Positions 1 to 7,491 of a stretch of DNA of 19,901 nt are shown here, in pieces. Position numbers and translations under genes: made by a program. The stretch spans positions 1-19,901 of the forward strand of contig JBAUHI010000010.1 in the NCBI GenBank assembly GCA_049680185.1, read 5' to 3'. The notes below the pieces were generated by a model. The model did no database searches. It saw nothing but the letters and a program-made list of their open reading frames with translations, and was not told where the DNA came from. This stretch comes from CAMLHU01 sp049680185. GTDB lineage: Bacteria > Gemmatimonadota > Gemmatimonadetes > Gemmatimonadales > GWC2-71-9. Every line of letters starts with the position of its first letter. Positions within the stretch are counted from its first letter, which is position 1.

Positions 1-347
1 TCGTGCTGCTGATCATCTTCATGATCGCCGCACCGATGATGCAGGGTGGGGTGGACGTCCAGCTGCCGCACGCCCAGGCCCGCCCGCTCACGCCCAAGGA
101 GCAGGGCCTGGTGGTGAGCATCGACCAGCGGGGACGGATCTTCGTCGATGAGACGGAGGTCTCGTACAACGATTTCAAGGTCACCTTCCGCGGCCTGGTG
201 GCGACGCGGCATCCCTCGGGCGTCTTCCTGCGGGCCGACAAACGGGTGGACTACGGCGACGTGGTGCGGGTACTCGCGATCATCCGAGGTTCCGGGGTGA
301 CCGACGTGGGTCTCATCGCCGAGGACGAGGAGACCCCCGCCCGGTGA
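1..347 (+). CDS. tolR: ExbD/TolR-family biopolymer transport protein, 5' truncated
   Basis: The reading frame is open at the left edge, so only the C-terminal ~115 residues are present. The visible part starts inside the single N-terminal membrane helix (VLLIIFMIAAPMMQGGVDV), a hallmark of ExbD/TolR. It continues into the periplasmic domain, with the typical LTPKEQGLVVSIDQRGRIFVD strand region and a C-terminal V..LAIIRGSGVTDVGLIAE segment. GTG at position 3 is an internal valine, not a start. Family members work with a TolQ/ExbB proton channel to pass proton-motive force to TolA/TonB. The aspartate of the membrane helix that carries the proton would lie just upstream of the window. The stop codon overlaps the next gene's GTG by 4 nt (GTGA), so the two are probably translationally coupled. 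The tolB-pal-cpoB context argues for the Tol rather than the Ton/Exb role. tolQ is presumably just upstream. Confidence 0.9.
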   Translation, partial: VLLIIFMIAAPMMQGGVDVQLPHAQARPLTPKEQGLVVSIDQRGRIFVDETEVSYNDFKVTFRGLVATRHPSGVFLRADKRVDYGDVVRVLAIIRGSGVTDVGLIAEDEETPAR

Positions 348-1042
348 GGGCAGCGCGCCTCCGCGCGCCGCGCGGGAATCTGCTCCTGGGAGTGTCGGGG
401 ACGGTGCTGGTCCACGGCGCGGCGATCGTGCTGCTGGTGGCGTTGGCCCCGCGGGCGCAGATCGCGCCGCCGGTCTACGCCGTCAACCTGGTCGCGGCGC
501 CAGCGCCGGCGCCGGAGTCGCCCAAGCCCACGGTGGCCCAGCCCACGCCACCTCCGCCGCCGGTGGCCCCGACGAAGGTGATCAAGTCGACGCATCCGGT
601 GCCGCCGGCGCCCAAGCCGGTGCCCAAGCCGCCGCCCTCGACGACGGAGGCACCGGTGCACCGGGCGCCACCGACCCCGGTCACGGCGGCACCGGGGGAG
701 GCGCCCAGCACCGGCACTGACGCGATCACGGTCAAGACGCCGGGGCTCGATTTCCCGTTCCCGGACTATCTCCGGAACATCGTCTCCCAGGTCTACCGCC
801 ACTGGGACCGGCCGTCGGGCGCGAGTGGTCTCCGGGCCGAGGTCTTCTTTCTGATCACCAGGGATGGCACCGTGAAGGACATACGTTTCGTGACCTCGTC
901 CGGCAATTTTGCGTTCGATCTTGGCGCCCAGGGGGCGGTCGAGGCGGCCGCGAACGTGCACGCCTTCGGCCGCCTGCCCGACGGCTATGGCCAGGATGTG
1001 CTCCCGGTGAGCTTCTACTTCGTGCCCGGAATGGCCCGATGA
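344..1042 (+). CDS. TolA/TonB-type energy transducer
   Basis: This 232-aa protein starts at a GTG that overlaps the previous stop (GTGA). It has a basic N-terminus, one membrane helix (about residues 12-35, LLLGVSGTVLVHGAAIVLLV), and a Pro/Ala/Lys-rich linker (about 52-125) built to span the periplasm. A C-terminal globular domain follows (about 136-230), with the FPDYLRNIVSQVYRHWDRP and F.ITRDGTVKDIRFVTSSGN signatures seen in TolA/TonB C-terminal domains. It should sit in the inner membrane and carry the energy gathered by TolQ/TolR to TolB/Pal or to an outer-membrane partner. The linker is much shorter than the long helical domain of E. coli TolA and looks more like TonB, but the position between tolR and tolB points to a TolA role. 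The Pro-rich linker and family features are clear; the choice of TolA over TonB is inferred from context. Confidence 0.82.
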   Translation: MRAARLRAPRGNLLLGVSGTVLVHGAAIVLLVALAPRAQIAPPVYAVNLVAAPAPAPESPKPTVAQPTPPPPPVAPTKVIKSTHPVPPAPKPVPKPPPSTTEAPVHRAPPTPVTAAPGEAPSTGTDAITVKTPGLDFPFPDYLRNIVSQVYRHWDRPSGASGLRAEVFFLITRDGTVKDIRFVTSSGNFAFDLGAQGAVEAAANVHAFGRLPDGYGQDVLPVSFYFVPGMAR

Positions 1043-2337
1043 TCCGGATGCGATCGATGCTGGCGCTGGTGGCGCTACTCGCCGTTCCGGGGGCGCTGTG
1101 GGCCCAGGATACGAGCCACGTGGAAGGGGTGCGGGTCGGGATCACTTATGCGGCGGGGGTCCGTCCCGGGCTCCTGGTGGTATGGGGTCCGGGGCTCGAT
1201 TCGGTCGGCGCCATCATCCAGCGCGACCTCGATTACAGCGATCAGTTCGAGATGATCCCCGGCGCCGTCAATCCGCATGATGGGCCGGTCAACGAGGGGT
1301 TGTACCGCGGGCTGGGCGCGTCGTACGCGGTCGAGGTGACGGGGGCGTCCGGGGCGGTGGACATCCGGCTCCACGACCTGGTGGCCATGCAGGTCCGTCA
1401 GGACCGGGTGGCGGTGCTTCCGGGCACCGCGGCGCCTGATTTCCGGATGGCGGTCCACCGGGTGGCGGACGAGATCGTGCGATGGATCACCGGTCAGCCG
1501 GGGATCGCGGCGACGCAGCTGCTCTATGATGAAGGGTCGCAGATCTTCCGGGTCGATGCCGACGGGGCGGGGCGGATCGCGATGACACGGCCGGGCGAAC
1601 GCGCCATCTCGCCGGCCTGGTCCGAGGACGGCGCCCGGATGGTGTTCACGTCGCTCGACGATGGGGTCGCCCCGGTGATCCTCGAGACCTTTGCCACCGG
1701 TGCCAGGGTCACGGTGCCCGGCACGGCGACCGGTCTCAACATCACGCCAGTGTTCACCCCGGACGGCCAGGAGGTCGCGTACGCCAAGTCGACCGAGTCG
1801 GGGACCGACCTGTACGTCGCGAATATCGCGCAAATGTGCTGCGTCCAGCGCTTGACTGTGGGGAGGTACTCCGATAACCTGTCACCCACGTTCTCGCCCG
1901 ACGGGCAGCGGGTCGCGTTCGTCTCGAACCGCCCGGGAGTGCCGCAGGTGTACGTGATGGCGGCCGATGGCACCGGCCAGGATCTCTTTGCCCCATTCGA
2001 TTTCGGGGCGACCGGAGACTCCTACGCGCCGGACTGGTCTCCCGACGGGGCCAGCGTGGTGTTCCACCGGGAAGTGTCGGGAACGCCCCAGGTGTTCGTG
2101 CTCGATGTCGCCCGGCGGAAGGTGCGCCAGTTGACCTCGGCCGGCCGGAATGAAGATGCGTCGTGGGCGCCGGACGGGCGCCATGTGGTGTTCGTGTCGG
2201 ACCGGAGCGGCCGCCGCCAGCTCTGGGTCGTGGATATCATGTCGGGCCGGTTCCGACAGATCACGACCGTCGCCGCCGCCCGGTTGCCGGCCTGGTCTCG
2301 CCGGCTGGCCGCCACGGCGCCAGTATTCACCAGATAA
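1039..2337 (+). CDS. tolB: Tol-Pal system beta-propeller protein TolB
   Basis: This 432-aa periplasmic protein is of normal family length. Its ATG overlaps the upstream TGA (ATGA). Residues 1-22 form a Sec signal peptide (MRSMLALVALLAVPGALWA, cleavage probably after A22). Residues ~25-155 are the TolB N-terminal alpha/beta domain, and ~160-420 form a six-bladed propeller. The blades show as repeated S/T-P-x-W/F-S-x-DG motifs: SPAWSEDG, TPVFTPDG, SPTFSPDG, APDWSPDG, DASWAPDG and a last LPAWS. TolB binds Pal and the TolA C-terminal domain and links inner-membrane energy to the outer membrane during constriction. An unusual adjacent CC pair (C267-C268) lies on a propeller loop. It sits between the TolA-like gene and pal, the standard order. 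Confidence 0.95.
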   Translation: MIRMRSMLALVALLAVPGALWAQDTSHVEGVRVGITYAAGVRPGLLVVWGPGLDSVGAIIQRDLDYSDQFEMIPGAVNPHDGPVNEGLYRGLGASYAVEVTGASGAVDIRLHDLVAMQVRQDRVAVLPGTAAPDFRMAVHRVADEIVRWITGQPGIAATQLLYDEGSQIFRVDADGAGRIAMTRPGERAISPAWSEDGARMVFTSLDDGVAPVILETFATGARVTVPGTATGLNITPVFTPDGQEVAYAKSTESGTDLYVANIAQMCCVQRLTVGRYSDNLSPTFSPDGQRVAFVSNRPGVPQVYVMAADGTGQDLFAPFDFGATGDSYAPDWSPDGASVVFHREVSGTPQVFVLDVARRKVRQLTSAGRNEDASWAPDGRHVVFVSDRSGRRQLWVVDIMSGRFRQITTVAAARLPAWSRRLAATAPVFTR

Positions 2338-2352
2338 GCCAGGAGAGCCGTC

Positions 2353-2979
2353 ATGCGTCATTCCACCCTCGCCATCGCCGCGAGCCTTGCAGCCGCCGCC
2401 CTCGTTGCGGCATGCGGAGGCAAGACCCCGCCGGAGCAGCCGGTCCCGCAGCAGGCGGTCCAGCCGGCCATCAACGCCGACTCCGCCCGCGCCGCCCAGG
2501 ATGCCGCCGCCCGTCAGGCCCAGCAGGAGGCCGCCCAGCGCGCCCGTGAGCAGGCCCAGCAGGATTCCGCTGCCGCCGCCGCACGCCTGGCGGCCGCCTC
2601 GTCCGAGGTCGCGGCCGCGGTCGGGACGATGATCCACTTCGATTTCAACAAGTCGGACGTCAAGGCCGAGGACCAGTCCACGCTCGACTACAAGGCCAAG
2701 ATCCTCCAGGCCAACTCGGCGCTCACGATCCGGATCAACGGATACGCCGATGAACGCGGCTCGGACGAGTACAATCTGGCGCTCGGCATGCGCCGGGCCA
2801 CCGCGGCCAAGCGCTACCTGGTGAACAAGGGCGCGGCCGACGCGAACATCACGGTCTTCTCCTACGGCGAGGATCATCCGATCGATCCCGGCCACACGGA
2901 AGAGGCGTGGGCCAAGAACCGGCGTGCGGAGTTCCAGATCCTCGCCGGCGGCACCTCCTTGGCGGCGCCGGGTCAGTGA
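2353..2979 (+). CDS. pal: Peptidoglycan-associated lipoprotein Pal
   Basis: This 208-aa outer-membrane lipoprotein is preceded by a good ribosome-binding site (AGGAG at 2341-2345, 7 nt before ATG). The signal peptide ends in a lipobox LVAAC, with Cys21 as the lipidated residue. Residues ~40-90 are an Ala/Gln/Arg-rich probable coiled coil, longer than the short spacer of E. coli Pal. Residues ~92-196 are an OmpA-C domain: IHFDFNKSDVK, INGYADERGSDEYNLALGMRRA and AKNRRAEFQI. D133 and R148 fall where OmpA-like domains hold the diaminopimelate of peptidoglycan. Pal anchors the outer membrane to the wall and is released or relocated by TolB. Its stop overlaps the GTG of the next gene. Confidence 0.96.
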   Translation: MRHSTLAIAASLAAAALVAACGGKTPPEQPVPQQAVQPAINADSARAAQDAAARQAQQEAAQRAREQAQQDSAAAAARLAAASSEVAAAVGTMIHFDFNKSDVKAEDQSTLDYKAKILQANSALTIRINGYADERGSDEYNLALGMRRATAAKRYLVNKGAADANITVFSYGEDHPIDPGHTEEAWAKNRRAEFQILAGGTSLAAPGQ

Positions 2980-3782
2980 TCCGCGGCACGCGGCCCCTGC
3001 TGTTGGTCGTCCTCCTTGGTGGCTGTGCCGCCAAGGGGGATGTCCGCCGTGTGGAGGACGCCGTGATGCTGCTTCGTGCCGAGACGGTCCGACAGGACTC
3101 GGTGCGGGCGGCGAGCTTGTCCGAGGTGATCATGGCGCAACAGCGCATCCTCGACTCGATCGCCGCCACCCGTTCCCAGCTTGCGGCCCTCAAGGGCGAT
3201 GTGGCCGGGGACCTCTACAACATCAATCAGCAATTGGTGCAGGTGCAGGAACTGACCGGGCAGAGTCAGCAGCGGCTGACCGAGCTCCGGACCCAGCTGG
3301 AGGCGCGCAGCGCCGAGATGCAGGCCACGGTGCCGGCGCCGGGCGCGCCGTCCGGGGCACCGGATTCCAGTGCCGGAGTGGCGCCGCCGCCAGCCGGGGC
3401 GCCCAGCGCACCACCGGACCAGATGTATGACGCGTCGTTGCAGCAGCTGCGGATGGGGAGCGTGCGCACGGCGCGGATGGGGTTCGATCAGTTCTTGCAG
3501 CAGTATCCCAAGAATCCCCGCGCCGGCGATGCGACCTACTTCATCGGTGAGTCGTGGGCGGCGGAATCTCCTGATTCCGCCGCGCGGTACTACGATCTCG
3601 TCGTCAGCGGCTTTCCGACCTCCCCCCGCGCCGCCACGGCGCTTTACAAGCTCGGCCTCCTGGCCGAGAATCGGAAGGATCCTGCGACCGCCCGCACGTA
3701 CTATCAGCGCGTGGTCCAGTCCTATCCGCGTTCGGACGAGGCCGCCCTCGCCCGCGACCGCATCAAGACCCTGGGCCACTAG
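2976..3782 (+). CDS. cpoB: Tol-Pal coordinating lipoprotein CpoB/YbgF-like
   Basis: I place the start at GTG 2976, which overlaps the pal stop (GTGA) and gives a 268-aa protein. An ATG 69 nt further upstream in frame would put a non-hydrophobic stretch in front of the signal sequence. From the GTG, the N-terminus is a short lipoprotein signal ending in LLGGC, with Cys17 as the lipidated residue. E. coli CpoB, by contrast, is a soluble periplasmic protein. Residues ~25-117 are a coiled coil with many Gln/Arg (the YbgF trimerisation type), ~118-148 a Pro/Ala/Gly linker, and ~150-268 TPR units: YDASLQQLRMGSVRTARMGF, ATYFIGESWAAESPDSAARY and ALYKLGLLAENRKDPATARTY. The last of these matches the Tol-Pal YbgF C-terminal pattern. 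CpoB modulates TolA and couples outer-membrane constriction to septal wall synthesis. Confidence 0.88.
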   Translation: MIRGTRPLLLVVLLGGCAAKGDVRRVEDAVMLLRAETVRQDSVRAASLSEVIMAQQRILDSIAATRSQLAALKGDVAGDLYNINQQLVQVQELTGQSQQRLTELRTQLEARSAEMQATVPAPGAPSGAPDSSAGVAPPPAGAPSAPPDQMYDASLQQLRMGSVRTARMGFDQFLQQYPKNPRAGDATYFIGESWAAESPDSAARYYDLVVSGFPTSPRAATALYKLGLLAENRKDPATARTYYQRVVQSYPRSDEAALARDRIKTLGH

Positions 3783-3800
3783 GCCCCCCGGGGCGCTCCC

Positions 3801-6800
3801 ATGACCGGGACCTCCGGTGAGATGTCGTTCCTCGAGCACCTCGAGGAACTGCGCATGCGCGTCATCCGCTCGCTGCTCGCCGTGGTGGGCGGATTCGGCA
3901 TCGGCGCGTGGGCGGTCGATCGCTTCGACCTGATCAACGTGATCAAGCGGCCCATCGCGCCGTACATCCCCTCGGGCAAGCTCGTGATCCTGAGCCCGAC
4001 CGAGCCGGTGATCATCGTCCTCAAGCTCTCGCTTTATGTCGGGCTGGTCATCGCGTCCCCCGTCATCCTCTACCAGATCTGGGCGTTCCTCTCCCCGGCG
4101 CTCTACTCCAAGGAGCGGCGCCTCTTGGTGCCGTCCCTGGCGGCCGGGGCGGTGCTCTTCTTCGTGGGGGCGGCACTCGGGTATGCGTTCGTGGTGCCGC
4201 CGACGCTCAAGGTGCTGCTGAGCTTCGAGGCAAGCTCGTTCACCAACATGATCACGTACCAGGAGTACTTCAGCTTCGTGGTGCACCTGGTGCTGGCGCT
4301 GGGGCTGTCGTTCGAGCTGCCGCTGGTGATCATCATCCTGGCGAGCGTGGGGTTGGTGACGCCCCGGGCCCTCAACAAGTTCCGGAAGATGGCGATCATC
4401 CTCGCGATGGTCGCGGGCGCGGCGCTGTCACCGAGCCCCGACGTGGTCACGATGCTGATCATGACCGCACCGCTCATCGTGCTCTACGAGGTCGGATTCC
4501 TCGGCACCGTCATCGTCAGTCGACGCCGGGCCCGCCGCGCCGCCGCCGCAACGGCCATCCTGTTCTGCTTCGTGATGCCCTGGTCATCGGCGGGCCGCCT
4601 CGACGCGCAACTGCCGCTCCAGCGGCCGGCGGCGGCCGCCCCCCGCGGGGCCAACCCGGCCGATACCGGGGCCGCGGACACCACCCGCGGGCGTCGCCCC
4701 GGGCAACCGATGGACACCGCCCAGGCCCGCCGTCTGGGGCTCCCCACCGGGCCATCGGGATCGTTCCTCCCGGCCGATTCCATCACGTCAGCACTGCTGG
4801 CGCGTCCCGGGTTCGTGAGCACCCGCTTCCGCTCCGACTCGGCGACGCTCTTTGCGCGGGAGAAACGGATCCGGCTCTTCGGGCAGGCGGCGACCGAACG
4901 GGACAGTTCGACGCTCGAAGCCCACGCGATAGACTACGAGGAGGACAGCTGCGTGCTCGATGCGCGCGGCGACCCGAAATTGTTCGGGAATGGGACCGTC
5001 CTCGTCGCCGAGGGCCTGCGCTATGACACCTGCCGCCGTCGGGCGGTGGTCAGCCAGGCCCTCACGAATTTCCAGGAGAACGGCGCCAACTGGTTCCTCC
5101 GCGGCGACCTGGCCCAGGATTCGAGCTCGGCGCGCCTCTATGCCGCCTCGAGCGCCATCACCAGCTGCGACCTGCCGGTGCCGCATTACCACTTCCAGGC
5201 CCGGCAGGTGAAGTGGATCTCGAAGCAGGTGATGGTCGCGCGTCCCGCCGTGCTCTTCATCCGCGACGTGCCCATCCTCTGGCTGCCGTTCATCTTCCAG
5301 GATGCGCGTCCGGGCCGCCATTCGGGGATCCTCATCCCGCGCTTCGGATTGAGCGACATCGTGCGACCGACGCCGAGTTTCAGCCGATCGGTCGCCAACG
5401 TCGGGTACTATTGGGCGCCCAATGATTACATGGACCTCACCGGCCGGATCGACTGGTACGCCGGTCGGTACTTCCAGTATGGCGTGGCCGGGCAATACAA
5501 TTGGCTCGATCGATTCACCCGGGGATCCTTCGGGTACAGCCGACAGATCGACGAGGACGGGAGCACCGGCACGCAGCTCAACTGGGATCACACCCAGAAT
5601 TTCGACCTGAGCACCTCGCTGCGGGTGAGTCTCGCGTATGTCGCTGGCTCGCAGGTGGTGAGTGCCAACTCCGTCGATCCGCTGCTCACCACCCGCCAGA
5701 TCACGAGCTCGGCCAACTTTTCCAAGCGTTTCGGGTGGGGCACCATCGCGTTGGGCGGGAACCGTCGCCAGAACCTGAACGACGGGAGCGTCACCCAGGA
5801 GTTCCCGGCGATCACCATCATCCCCGCACCGTTCCAGCTGTCACCGTCGATCACCTGGTCGCCCACGTTCTCGTTCACTCAAGATCGACAGACCGATTTT
5901 CCGACCGCCGGCACCGTCGAGTTCCTGCCGGGCGGCGGCGTCGACACGACGGACGGCCGCCTGAACAGTCGGACCACCAGCCTCAACTTCGACACGCCGC
6001 TCCGGTTCGGGAACTTCACCTGGCGCAATTCGGTGAGCTATCTGGACCAGGTCACCGACCAGCGGCAGGTGTCGACGTTCCGGAGGCCGTCGCTTGTCTC
6101 CCCCGATCCGAACGACTCTGTCACCGTGTCCCAGGCCTATGCCGGGTCCTTCTCGACCGGGATCGACTGGCAGACCGGCATCAACCTGCCGATCCTCTTT
6201 CGGGGGAGCTGGAAGCTGCAGCCGAGCGTGGGGATCGCGAATGCGACCTCGGCGGGACCCTTCCTGCTCCGCAATCGCTTCACCAACGGCGGTTTCGTCG
6301 AGCAAGGGAAGCGGCTGCAGTTCAGCCTGAGCGCGGCGCCCAGCATCTTCGGTTTCTTCAACCACGGCATCGGCCCGATCGCCCGGATCCGGCACACCAT
6401 CACGCCGCTCATCAATTTCAGTTACAGCCCGGAGGCATCGGTCCCGCTCGCCTATGCGACCGCGATCGCGTCGCCCGGGCAGGCGCCCCAGTTGACGAGT
6501 CTCGCGTCCGAGCTGGTCTCGGTGTCGCTCAACCAGATCATCGAGGCCAAGGAGTATCCGGCACCGGGCGACACGTCGGCGGAGCCCCAGGTCAAGAAGT
6601 TCAAGCTCCTGAGCATCAACACCAGCCCGATGAGCTACGATTTCGAGCAGGCCAAGCTCCCGCACCGGACCGGATGGGTCACCTCCACCCTCACGAACAC
6701 GTTCCAGACCGACCTGCTGCCCGGCTTCAATGCCTCGCTGACGCACGACCTGTGGAGCGGGCAGGTCGGCACCGACTCGGCCCGCTTCGACCCCTACCTG

Positions 6801-7373
6801 ACCAACGTGAGCCTCGGGTTGTCGATCACCGGCGCGACGTTCCGCAGCATCGGCCAGCTGCTGGGGCTGGTCGGTCCCGATACGACGCGAGCGAAGCGCC
6901 GCCCCAGCGACGCCGCATCCCCGCCACCATCATTCGGGCCGGCATCACCGTTCGGGATGAACCAGGGCGGATTCGGCGGTGCCGGGCAGTTCGGTCGGGC
7001 CGCCGGTGGACCCTTCAGCGCCAATTTCCAGCTGACCATCTCCCGCCCGCGCCCGGTGACCATCGTCGACCCGCTCGGCGGTGGCGTCCTGAGCCCGCCG
7101 ACGAAGCAGGAGAACCTGACCACGAACCTCGGATTCTCACCCACGCCGCTGTGGAGCGTGTCCGCCAGTTCCCAGTATGACATCGTGGCGAACAAGTTCT
7201 CCTCGTACAGTGTGGCCTTGCAGCGGAATCTCCATGAATGGAAGGCTGCCTTTACCTTCACCCAGAACGCCAACGGCAACTTTGCCTTCTTCTTCTCCGT
7301 CTTCCTGGTCGACCTGCCGTCGGTGAAATTCGACTACAACCAGACCACGCTCCAGCCACAGACGTCACCCTGA
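3801..7373 (+). CDS. TatC - LptD fusion: Tat translocase subunit joined in frame to an LPS-assembly outer-membrane protein
   Basis: This is a single 1190-codon frame. Residues 1-~240 are a full TatC with six membrane segments and conserved motifs: FLEHLEELRMRVI, SPVILYQIWAFLSPALYSKERR (E105) and LGLSFELP (E172). They end in LYEVGFLGTVIVS, just where free TatC proteins end. Residues 241-269 look like a signal peptide: RRRARR, a hydrophobic core TAILFCFVMPW, then SAGRLDA. A Pro/Ala-rich spacer follows. Residues ~330-480 match an OstA/LptA-like LptD N-domain, and ~488 to the end match an LptD barrel (VPILWLPFIFQDARPGRHSG, GYYWAPNDYMDLTGRIDWY). LptD inserts LPS into the outer leaflet; TatC recognises twin-arginine signals. 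Cysteines of the LptD part are only C384, C411 and C456. No start codon with a Shine-Dalgarno site lies near the junction. The TatC C-terminus faces the cytoplasm, so signal-peptidase cleavage at the junction would free both proteins (inference). A lost stop codon through sequencing error is the main alternative. The gene begins 18 nt after cpoB. Confidence 0.85.
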   Translation: MTGTSGEMSFLEHLEELRMRVIRSLLAVVGGFGIGAWAVDRFDLINVIKRPIAPYIPSGKLVILSPTEPVIIVLKLSLYVGLVIASPVILYQIWAFLSPALYSKERRLLVPSLAAGAVLFFVGAALGYAFVVPPTLKVLLSFEASSFTNMITYQEYFSFVVHLVLALGLSFELPLVIIILASVGLVTPRALNKFRKMAIILAMVAGAALSPSPDVVTMLIMTAPLIVLYEVGFLGTVIVSRRRARRAAAATAILFCFVMPWSSAGRLDAQLPLQRPAAAAPRGANPADTGAADTTRGRRPGQPMDTAQARRLGLPTGPSGSFLPADSITSALLARPGFVSTRFRSDSATLFAREKRIRLFGQAATERDSSTLEAHAIDYEEDSCVLDARGDPKLFGNGTVLVAEGLRYDTCRRRAVVSQALTNFQENGANWFLRGDLAQDSSSARLYAASSAITSCDLPVPHYHFQARQVKWISKQVMVARPAVLFIRDVPILWLPFIFQDARPGRHSGILIPRFGLSDIVRPTPSFSRSVANVGYYWAPNDYMDLTGRIDWYAGRYFQYGVAGQYNWLDRFTRGSFGYSRQIDEDGSTGTQLNWDHTQNFDLSTSLRVSLAYVAGSQVVSANSVDPLLTTRQITSSANFSKRFGWGTIALGGNRRQNLNDGSVTQEFPAITIIPAPFQLSPSITWSPTFSFTQDRQTDFPTAGTVEFLPGGGVDTTDGRLNSRTTSLNFDTPLRFGNFTWRNSVSYLDQVTDQRQVSTFRRPSLVSPDPNDSVTVSQAYAGSFSTGIDWQTGINLPILFRGSWKLQPSVGIANATSAGPFLLRNRFTNGGFVEQGKRLQFSLSAAPSIFGFFNHGIGPIARIRHTITPLINFSYSPEASVPLAYATAIASPGQAPQLTSLASELVSVSLNQIIEAKEYPAPGDTSAEPQVKKFKLLSINTSPMSYDFEQAKLPHRTGWVTSTLTNTFQTDLLPGFNASLTHDLWSGQVGTDSARFDPYLTNVSLGLSITGATFRSIGQLLGLVGPDTTRAKRRPSDAASPPPSFGPASPFGMNQGGFGGAGQFGRAAGGPFSANFQLTISRPRPVTIVDPLGGGVLSPPTKQENLTTNLGFSPTPLWSVSASSQYDIVANKFSSYSVALQRNLHEWKAAFTFTQNANGNFAFFFSVFLVDLPSVKFDYNQTTLQPQTSP
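4521..4607 (+). other. Internal signal-peptide-like junction between TatC and LptD parts
   Basis: Codons 241-269 of the fused frame encode a basic n-region (RRRARR), a hydrophobic core and a polar c-region ending SAGRLDA before QLPL, a plausible signal peptidase I site. Only six residues separate it from the last TatC helix, so the cytoplasmic turn would be very short. This reading is seen in the translation; cleavage itself is inferred. The nearest upstream in-frame ATG (4461) and GTG (4479) lack ribosome-binding sites. A GAGGT at 4488-4492 is not followed by an in-frame ATG, GTG or TTG at useful distance. Confidence 0.65.
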
Positions 7374-7382
7374 CCGGACACC

Positions 7383-7393
7383 GCTGTGACAGC
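7383..7393. repeat. Short palindrome upstream of the sigma-54-like promoter
   Basis: GCTGTGACAGC is a perfect 5+1+5 palindrome centred about 80 bp before the predicted start of transcription of the lipoprotein gene. That is a plausible distance for an activator site of a sigma-54 promoter, but it is too short to be more than suggestive. It lies 10 nt after the lptD stop, so it could also be an accidental feature of the 3' end. Confidence 0.2.
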
Positions 7394-7443
7394 ACCGAAT
7401 GGTATCCCGTGACATGACAACCACTTACGCGGACCCCCGTGGC

Positions 7444-7459
7444 TGGCACGCTCCCTGCC
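7444..7459 (+). promoter_or_regulatory. Sigma-54-type -24/-12 promoter element
   Basis: The sequence CTGGCACGCTCCCTGCC carries the invariant GG (7445-7446) and GC (7457-7458), separated by exactly 10 bp, and a full TGGCAC -24 box. The -12 box is CTGC instead of TTGC. Transcription would start near 7470, leaving a ~22-nt leader with its own ribosome-binding site before the ATG at 7492. RpoN promoters need an AAA+ enhancer-binding activator, which is not in this window. The match is seen; function is inferred. Confidence 0.45.
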
Positions 7460-7481
7460 TGTTGGATGACGTCTCCATTCC

Positions 7482-7487
7482 AGGAAA
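7482..7487 (+). promoter_or_regulatory. Ribosome-binding site fixing the lipoprotein start
   Basis: AGGAAA, with AGGA 6 nt before the ATG at 7492, supports that start over the upstream in-frame ATG at 7399. The upstream start would add 31 non-hydrophobic residues in front of the lipoprotein signal and would begin before the predicted promoter. Confidence 0.6.
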
Positions 7488-7491
7488 CCGT

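Noticed and set aside
2907..2975. Upstream ATG start for cpoB inside pal
   Set aside because: It would put an Arg-rich stretch before the lipoprotein signal; GTG 2976 gives a proper lipobox and a 4-nt overlap.
4461..4580. Separate internal start for lptD
   Set aside because: ATG 4461 and GTG 4479 have no ribosome-binding site, and GTG/ATG at 4572-4577 lie inside the hydrophobic core. Kept only as an alternative to the fusion.
7399..7491. Upstream ATG for the Fn3 lipoprotein
   Set aside because: It adds 31 residues without signal character and starts before the predicted promoter; ATG 7492 has a ribosome-binding site and a lipobox.
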